A DNA stretch of 64,000 nt. It comes from Stereocaulon alpinum (lineage: Eukaryota; Ascomycota; Lecanoromycetes; Lecanorales; Stereocaulaceae). The notes beneath the pieces are model-generated. The model had not been told where the DNA came from and did no database searches. It worked only from the letters and a program-made list of their open reading frames with translations. Every line of letters begins with the position of its first letter. The first letter of the stretch is position 1. This document shows positions 58,091 to 64,000 of the stretch, one piece after another. Both the position numbers and the translations under genes were made by a program. The stretch covers positions 186,001 to 250,000 of the forward strand of contig JAEUBA010000016.1 of NCBI GenBank assembly GCA_018257865.1, written 5' to 3'.

Positions 58091-58606
58091 TCACCCCTCC
58101 CCCTCCTCCTCCCCATCCTCCCCTTTCCCCCGCCCACCAAACCCAGGAAAAACCTCCCTCACCTGCCCCATAATAATATCCCCATACCCCTTCCCCCCCT
58201 CCAACTCCTCCCTCTCCCTCTCCAGTCTCCGGCGCTGCCATCCCTCCTTCTCCCCCCCCATCCACACCTTCCTCGCTAACCCCCTCATCCCACCATCTCC
58301 CTCCTCTTTCCCCTTCACCCCTTCCCTCGCACCCTCACCATCACTATTAACCTGCGCTGTCCCCAACACCCCCATGACGCCCGTATTCCCCGTCCGCGGT
58401 TTTTGGCGTGTATTGGTGAAAAAGAGCTCCTGGGCGCTGTAGACGAATAGGCTTCCTAGGGAGAGGGTGTAGAGGTCTAGTTTTCTGGGCGGGAGGAGGG
58501 CTAGGAGGGGGGTTGTTAGGAGGAGGGCTGTGTAGAGGGGGCGGAGGGGGGGTGGGGGGGTTGGCGTTGAGGTTGTGGGCGTTGAGGCGGGTTGGGGGGG
58601 AGGCAT
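58091..58606 (-). CDS. Small 'rhomboid family membrane protein'-type fungal protein
   Basis: A single exon of 171 residues on the minus strand, ATG 58606. A Pro/Thr-rich N-terminus leads to two hydrophobic segments (LYTALLLTTPLLALLPP; LYTLSLGSLFVYSAQELFF). A charged C-terminus contains KVWMGGEKEGW and GKGYGDIIMGQVREVF, which I recall as conserved in a fungal family often labelled rhomboid family membrane protein although it lacks rhomboid catalytic motifs. The location is probably an organellar or ER membrane. The coding strand changes from G-rich at its 3' half to C-rich at the 5' end. A 15-bp direct repeat (GTTGAGGCGGGTTGG) flanks the start codon. Confidence 0.7.
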   Translation of the reverse strand: MPPPQPASTPTTSTPTPPPPLRPLYTALLLTTPLLALLPPRKLDLYTLSLGSLFVYSAQELFFTNTRQKPRTGNTGVMGVLGTAQVNSDGEGAREGVKGKEEGDGGMRGLARKVWMGGEKEGWQRRRLEREREELEGGKGYGDIIMGQVREVFPGFGGRGKGEDGEEEGEG

Positions 58607-58925
58607 CGTGGGCGTTGAGGCGGGTTGGTTAGTGTGGAGCTATTCTGTTTTATTCTGGTGCTGCGGTTTCGAGGTGCGGATGCTGGGGTTGTTCTGTGCG
58701 GGGATTGCGCGTGCGCGTTGTTGTGGGGATGGCGGTTGGTGAGGCGATGAGGTGGTGGGGTTTTGCGTTGTGGAGTTGGGATGGGTCGTGGGTTGTTTGT
58801 GGGGGGTGGGCGGTTAGATCATTATATTACCTTAGTTCAGCGACAGCATCATGCTCAAGTCCCGATCTACATCGTCCCCTAAAGATTGTATTAATATTGT
58901 TTAGTAGGGCCGACGATAGTGTTCA

Positions 58926-59025
58926 GACACTTTGGCCGAGTGGTTAAGGCGACAGACTCGAACCTCTTTCTTGGACTTGATATCTGTTTCATTCGTGAGC
59001 GCAGGTTCAAATCCTGCAGGTGTCG
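58926..59025 (+). tRNA. tRNA-Ser (CGA) with a 19-nt intron
   Basis: The acceptor stem GACACTT pairs with AGGTGTC, discriminator G. D-arm TGGCCGAGTGGTTAAGGC, anticodon stem ACAGA/TCTGT, loop CTCGAAA with anticodon CGA (58959-58961), a class II variable arm and T-arm GCAGGTTCAAATCCTGC are all present. The intron (58963-58981) sits in the canonical place one base after the anticodon. The encoded tRNA does not include CCA. Confidence 0.95.
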
Positions 59026-59030
59026 TTTTT
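59026..59030 (+). terminator. RNA polymerase III terminator (T5)
   Basis: A run of five T follows the tRNA directly, with a second T-run (TTTTT) after one G. Confidence 0.8.
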
Positions 59031-59440
59031 GTTTTTGGGATTTTTTGGGGTTGGGGAATAGGATGAGACTGATTTCTTCTTTGGTTTTTTGGCGTTTGGG
59101 GTTAGGGAGAGATTTTGGTTGGGGGAGGAGGGGGTCTAGGTGCTGGGGTTGGGAAGGTAAAGGGGATTGGGGAGGTAGAGGGTTTTTGGGCGTTGGGTAG
59201 TATGGAGATGGCAATTCATTGTATTGTTGGTAGGTTAACTCTGAGTATATAATGACATGGTTCCATTCGCTTGTGTATGTAGGCTAAGATGAAGAATACT
59301 GAGTATTAATGGGGGAATCCTTCCACGCTTTGAACCTCCAACGGCGATGCCTGTTCATGAACGAAATCATCATCGCTGTTCGTCGCACATTGCCTCGCAT
59401 CTCCTCCTATACACATTCCATGCTTGGTACCCAAGCCTCA
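59031..59440. other. G-rich intergenic region
   Basis: The plus strand has many G-runs between 59,035 and 59,200 (GGGGTTGGGG, GGGGTTAGGG, GGGGGAGGAGGGGG), with G-quadruplex potential. No gene is supported. Confidence 0.4.
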
Positions 59441-61529
59441 TCACGGCTCCTCATGCCCTCCTAATCCCACAACATTCGGTGGCAAATGCCGAATACTTAT
59501 ACCAGCCTTGGCCATGGCATCCTGCACTTCCTCAACCTGCATAACGAGAAGATCCATGCTAGCCAACGCTGCATCGTTTTCTTCATTATCATCATTGGCA
59601 AACTCCCCATTGCGAATGCTGGTACTAAATACATCGGCGTAGGAAAGGATTGGATTCAAGAACCATGAATGCACCCCCCGCTCTTGGATCAGCTTAGCAA
59701 TCTGTAGACGAGATGAGAGAGCCGGAGAAGAGATGAGTAGGTAGATAAAGTTCAGTACTGCGGAGTAGAAACCTTGATCTCTTTTAAAGATTTCGTAGCC
59801 TTGGACGTGGCCTAGACCTTTGATGCGTGTGTCAGCACTGACAAACAGGAACGGTGCAAGCGTGGTCAGGCAGTCAGGCGTTGCGAAGACAGATGTTTCC
59901 TCTGTACTCTGCCCGGCCTGTGCGGTCCTTTCTGCAGCAAGTATCTCATCTTTCAACCAGCCAATAGCGCTCGCTTCAAGGTTCGGATAGAGACAATCCC
60001 TAAGCGTACTAGAAATAAATGCCAAGCGATCGTCGTCTGATAGGTGGCCGTGTAGCATCGAGCTTGTCAAGATGTGAGCGTGGTAACGTAGCGCGGGTGA
60101 AGGTATGTTGGCGGAAAGTAAAGAAAGACGTTTACAGAGATTGTAGTAGCCTGTGTAATGGTCCGGTGGAGGGCCTTGTTTAGAGTTAACAATGAGGGAG
60201 CCCAGGAAGAGTACTGCATCGATCAGTGGCTCAGGTGCTGCCCCAGTGCTTCCGGTCTCAGCATCGCCAAGGGAGCTGGCGAGTATGGCAGCAAAGTCTG
60301 GGACGAGGCTGAGCAATGGCAATGACGCTGGTGCATCGAATAGGGCACTTGAGGCGGCCATCGTTGATAGGAGGTATAACGAACCAGTGCGGGACAATGG
60401 AACATCGGTCGGTATGGAAGGGAGCTCCATGTCCTCATCCTCTTCTTCCTCGGGCTTCGTAATACTTGCTAGAAGCTCTTCAGCGCTGAGCTTGAGATCC
60501 CGGGCGAGTGCCTACTCAGTCAGCGGGTGTATCTCTCAAAGGGTCCATAGTACTTACGAGTATTTGCCCGATAACTGTATCTCGTTCATGCAGCGATTCT
60601 TCTTCAGTAAACAGTTCATTGTATGTCCTTCTACCAGGGATACATTTCTCAGGGTGCATCTTCTCGTGGTATCTGCTTGACCACGCTAGGCCGGGCACAT
60701 CTTCGTCCGCAACCATGGACGACATATACCCTTCTGTCACATATGTGAGGAATGACTGCAGCAAGCGGGCCTGCAATGCGACCTCGTCTACGCCTAATGC
60801 TTCATCCTTGCCTTCGGGGTCTGGCGCAGACTTGATCATTGATTGTGTGAGTACCGCCGAGCTGCTTTTGCGGGGAGGAAGCCTAGGCCGTTTCGTCCCA
60901 GAAAGAGCTTTGATAAAGGCCAAGACTGACTCTGTAGCTTCTAGCTTCCTTGCTATCTGCATGAAGGCCGGTAGTATGGATTGTAGAGAAGTAGAGAGGA
61001 AGCGGCTAGGATATTTCGTTTGAATGCGAGGGTGAAGGATGGAAAGCATCTCGAGTAGGGCGCTGAATCTTGCGACTTTCGACGGTGGTTTGGGTGCCTC
61101 TGGAGGTTCTTGAGACCTCAACGCGGGATGCACCAGAGGATCTGGCTCCTTTCCAGCCTCCTCATGTTTGATCTTCAGCTCTTCAACCTTTTCAGCTACT
61201 TTGTCAGTCTCCTCCTCCTCCTCAGCCTCGTCGTCTTCATCTTCGTCCTCGGCCCCAATCCCCTCCAACATTTCCGTGACCTTGAGAACGACCTCTCTCG
61301 GATTCCCCAATCTTGCAACGTCTTGAAGACATTCTCGCGACGCCGGTAGTAGTGGTAGTAGAAGATGGACTAGATCCCAGCCAATGTTCGCTGTCAGTGT
61401 TGTGTCTTGTAAGACGTCATGTAATGTAGGGAGCTGCTCGGATGTCAAATTGTACTCGAGAATGGTCAGGTAAGATATGTAATCGGTCTCGGGCGGTAAT
61501 GCCTTCAACAGCGGATTATCGTCTGCCAT
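59441..61529 (-). CDS. YAP1-binding / ALF4 / glomulin-like protein (YBP2 family)
   Basis: Two exons, 61529-60558 and 60511-59441, with a 46-nt intron (GTAAGT...GCTGACTGAG...TAG), give 680 residues. This is an all-helical, HEAT-like family (Kinetochor_Ybp2 / DUF1760). Yeast Ybp1 protects Yap1 activation in oxidative stress and Ybp2/Mhk1 acts at the kinetochore; which role applies here is not decidable from sequence. Visible features: MADDNPLLKALPPETDYISYLTILEYNL near the start (in part), an acidic block (EDEDEDDEAEEEEE) at ~97-110, RYHEKMHPEKCIPGRRTYNELF before the splice, and the C-terminal HSWFLNPILSYADVF. Divergent from the permease gene (364 bp apart). Confidence 0.85.
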
Positions 61530-61893
61530 GCTGCTGACAGCTGTTGCATTATTGAGTTCCGAAGAGAGCTCGACATGTGTCTAACCAGATCGGGCTCAAA
61601 AAGGCGAACCAATCAAGCCGTTGTCAGCCCTTCGCCGAATCATCTATCATCTGCCGAGTCGCCGGTCTGGGCCCTTAGTAAGTAAGTAGTAGATAGCAAG
61701 TAGCAATGGCGCGTCCGTCTAACAATCTGCTAAAGTAAAGTATGTAAAGATGAGCATTCATACCTTTTACAACCTACATACCTGTCAGACTGGGTATGCG
61801 ACTCGCTTGGGATCCTTCCGTCCATTTATCGATTAGCCCCACCAATTGGAGCGTCATAGCGGCTAGTGGGAAGGAGAATTTGGATCAGATAAG
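61530..61893. promoter_or_regulatory. Shared upstream region of YBP2-like and permease genes
   Basis: 364 bp between divergent starts. Contains short AGTA/AGTAG-type repeats around 61,678-61,706; no strong palindrome. Confidence 0.45.
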
Positions 61894-63947
61894 ATGGACG
61901 ACACTCCAATCCACGACCACAACACACCCAGGCAGGCCTCCGTGTCCGCTATAAGAGAGCGCGATGAAGACCTCCTTGCAGAGCTGGGTTACAAGCAGGA
62001 GCTTACCCGCAATTGGTCTCTAGTACACAATTTCGGTGTATCTTTTTCTATTATAGTAAGCCCGAAACCTTCTGGAATGAGCAGGCTTGGCGTTTGTGAG
62101 CTTTCGTCTGATATTCGTTTGGCTTTCTGCATCTCTCGTGTCATAGATCTCAATGATCAAACCCGGAAGCAAAAAACATATTGTGCTTTCTCTGAGTTGA
62201 AGATTGGGTAGCATGTCAGGGGAGCCTCATGCTAGAGCCAATGAATCTGTTAACGGGGGCAATTCGTTCAAAAGCTGATTGAATGTTAGAGTGTGATTAC
62301 AGGTATAACAACGTATGTGAACCACAGGGAACTCGCTTCTACCTTCGTGACTGACCTCAATCCGTAGGTTATTTGAATATGGCCTTACGACAGGTGGACC
62401 AGGCGTTATGTCTGTGGGTTGGATCGTTGTTTGCTTTTTCAGTATATTCTCCACCGATTACAAGCGTACTATTCATGACAGCTGATTGAACCAGCCATGT
62501 TCGTTGCTCTTGGAATGGCAGAGATTGTTTCCGCAGTCCCCACATCTGGCGGACCATATTTTTGGGCTGCCATCTTAGCGCCTCCTGGTCAAGCAGCGTT
62601 TTGGTCTTGGATCACTGGCTGGTAAGTACACATAGTTTCTATACGTCCGGTCATTGACCTCGTGATTGTAATGACAACGTACTGACGAAGATCAGGTTCA
62701 ACTTTCTTGGTCAAGTCGCAGTGACGACGGGCATCTCATTCGGAAACGCAGGACTGATATCCACAACTGCAACTATCAATACCTCCTATAAGCCTACGGC
62801 CGCCAAAACTATTGGTATATATGCAGCCCTCCTCGTCTCCCACGTCATAGTCAACTGTTTCGGAGTGAAATTCCTCCGCTATTTCAACGACCAATCCATC
62901 GTCCTCCATTCAATCGGAGTCTCCTGTTTCGCCATCGCTGTTCTAGCCAAAGCACCAACTCATCAGTCTGCCAAGTTCGTCTTTGCCACCTTCTACGATG
63001 GAACCGGAGTGGACGGTATAGGCTGGAGCATGCGTGCCTCGCCTGCGTATGTAGCCGTTTGTGGGATCTTGATGGCACAATACACCATCACAGGATACGA
63101 TGCCTCGGCCCATCTATCGGAAGAAACGAACAACGCCTCCTGGAATGCTCCCCTAGGTGTACTCATGTCAGTCGGTGTATCAGGTGTATTCGGCTTCTTC
63201 CTCATACTATCCCTCCTCTTCTCCATCCAGGACTTCCCAAACACAGTCAGCAGCTCCGTAGGCCAGCCCGTCACACAGATCCTGATCGACATCTTCGGAG
63301 ACAAAGGCGCCATCGCCTTAATGACTCTCATCATCCTCTGCGTCTGGCACTGCGGCCTCTTCTCCCTAACCTCCAACTCCCGCATGATGTTCGCCTTTGC
63401 CCGCGACCACGGCCTCCCCCCCTTCTTCGACAACGTCAACCAGCAATTCGGAGCCCCCATCCGCACAATCTGCCTAGCCGCCATCCTCGCCTTCCTCCTA
63501 GCCATCCCCTCCCTCGGATCCTCCGTCGCCTTCTCCGCCGCCACCTCCATCGCCACTATAGGCCTCTACATCTCCTACGGCCTCCCCATCTTCATCGGCC
63601 TCATCCACCCCTCCAAATTCACCAAAGGCCCCTTCAACCTCCGCGCCGCGTCCCGCCCCGTCGCACTAATCGCCGTAATGTGGATCATATTCATTACCAT
63701 CGTCTTCTGCTTACCAGAACTCAACCCCGTCAACAGCCAAACTCTAAACTACACGCCGGTGGCTGTGGGCATTGTTGCTACGTGGGCGTTTGGGAGCTGG
63801 TTTTTGTGGGCGCGCAGGTGGTTTACGGGACCTGTTCGGCAGATTGAGGAGGAGAGGATGGGGGTGCCGGTTGGGGATCCGGCGAAGTTGGCTGAAGCGG
63901 AGGCGATGATGAAGGATCGGAAGGTGGGCGTTGTGGATGTTCAGTAG
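61894..63947 (+). CDS. Amino-acid/GABA-type permease (APC superfamily)
   Basis: Clear exons: first 61894 to about 62051 (ATG; ...NWSLVHNFGVSFSII), 62368-62441 (LFEYGLTTGGPGVMSVGW), 62495-62621 (MFVALGMAEIVSAVPTSGGP) and 62696-63947. A 10-nt microexon at 62303-62312 (GTATAACAAC) would encode the GITT that precedes LFEYG. The stretch 62,052-62,302 is not resolved: family members have about five residues (SVxTG) I could not place, so either another tiny exon is hidden or the gene is damaged. Multiple membrane segments follow, with GYDASAHLSEET, SWNAPLGVL and NSRMMFAFARDHGLP typical of the fungal choline/GABA permease group. It imports a small amino compound by proton symport; the substrate is unknown. 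The last exon flips from C-rich to G-rich at about 63,765. Confidence 0.8.
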
Positions 63948-64000
63948 GGTTTTGGTGCGCGGTTGCAGAGGTGGATAGATGTGTTGGGGATTCTGGTTGT

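Noticed and set aside
58926..59025. tRNA-Leu assignment
   Set aside because: The class II variable arm fits both, but the loop CTCGAAA places CGA as anticodon and the discriminator is G, as in serine tRNAs.
58891..59214. 107-codon minus-strand Pro-rich frame
   Set aside because: Antisense of the tRNA and the G-rich flank; no codon structure.

Overview
This is nuclear DNA of a filamentous ascomycete, most likely a Dothideomycete. That placement is inferred from gene content and gene structure, not from a database search. Genes carry short GT-AG introns of about 45-120 nt. Conserved fungal proteins include the DNA polymerase delta catalytic subunit, a rhomboid protease, a PFA3-like palmitoyltransferase, phospholipase D, cyanase and a YBP2-type protein. 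One large block shows extreme TpA enrichment with CAA/CAG/TGG codons turned into TAA/TAG, the mark of repeat-induced point mutation (RIP).

Layout. 1-31 kb is gene-poor and accessory. It holds a lysine-rich protein on the minus strand (1.7-3.0 kb), a STAND/NLR receptor with kinesin-light-chain-type TPRs (4.6-7.4 kb), and a tandemly duplicated two-gene module (8.9-18.9 kb). In each module copy an APH-like phosphotransferase with a repeat-bearing N-terminus faces, tail to tail, a small multi-exon gene of a family I do not recognise. Both APH copies and at least one partner carry nonsense codons. Next come a weak hypothetical gene (19.7-20.6 kb), a 708-bp terminal-inverted-repeat element (20.95-21.66 kb), a conserved fungal protein of about 1057 residues and unknown function (21.9-25.1 kb), and a secreted proline-rich protein (25.7-27.2 kb).

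27.6-31.1 kb is POL3 on the minus strand. An 8561-bp LTR retrotransposon of Ty3/Gypsy type (31,156-39,716, minus strand, 136-bp LTRs, GCGC or AGCGC target duplication) sits only 88 bp upstream of the POL3 start codon. It is heavily RIP-mutated and keeps recognisable gag zinc knuckle, protease, RNase H and integrase relics. It also has an extra, unexplained reading frame downstream of integrase.

40.3-64 kb is ordinary, denser housekeeping territory: rhomboid protease (-), DHHC palmitoyltransferase (+), a Pro/Gln-rich protein ending in a J domain (+), a 3-kb gene-free stretch, phospholipase D (-), cyanase (+) with a GC-AG intron and a possible mitochondrial presequence, a small protein with a myristoylation signal and Cys-rich tail (+), a multi-C2H2 zinc-finger protein (+), a small membrane protein (-), an intron-containing tRNA-Ser(CGA), a YBP2/glomulin-like protein (-) and an amino-acid/GABA-type permease (+). 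Three close divergent pairs share upstream regions: rhomboid/PFA3, PLD/cyanase and YBP2/permease. The PLD/cyanase interval holds a perfect 19-bp palindrome and a triple 10-bp repeat.

The best candidate for something undescribed is the duplicated APH-like plus partner module next to an NLR, with a partner family built on a repeated domain. The extra reading frame in the Gypsy element comes second. Exon limits were placed by eye from splice consensus and protein continuity.
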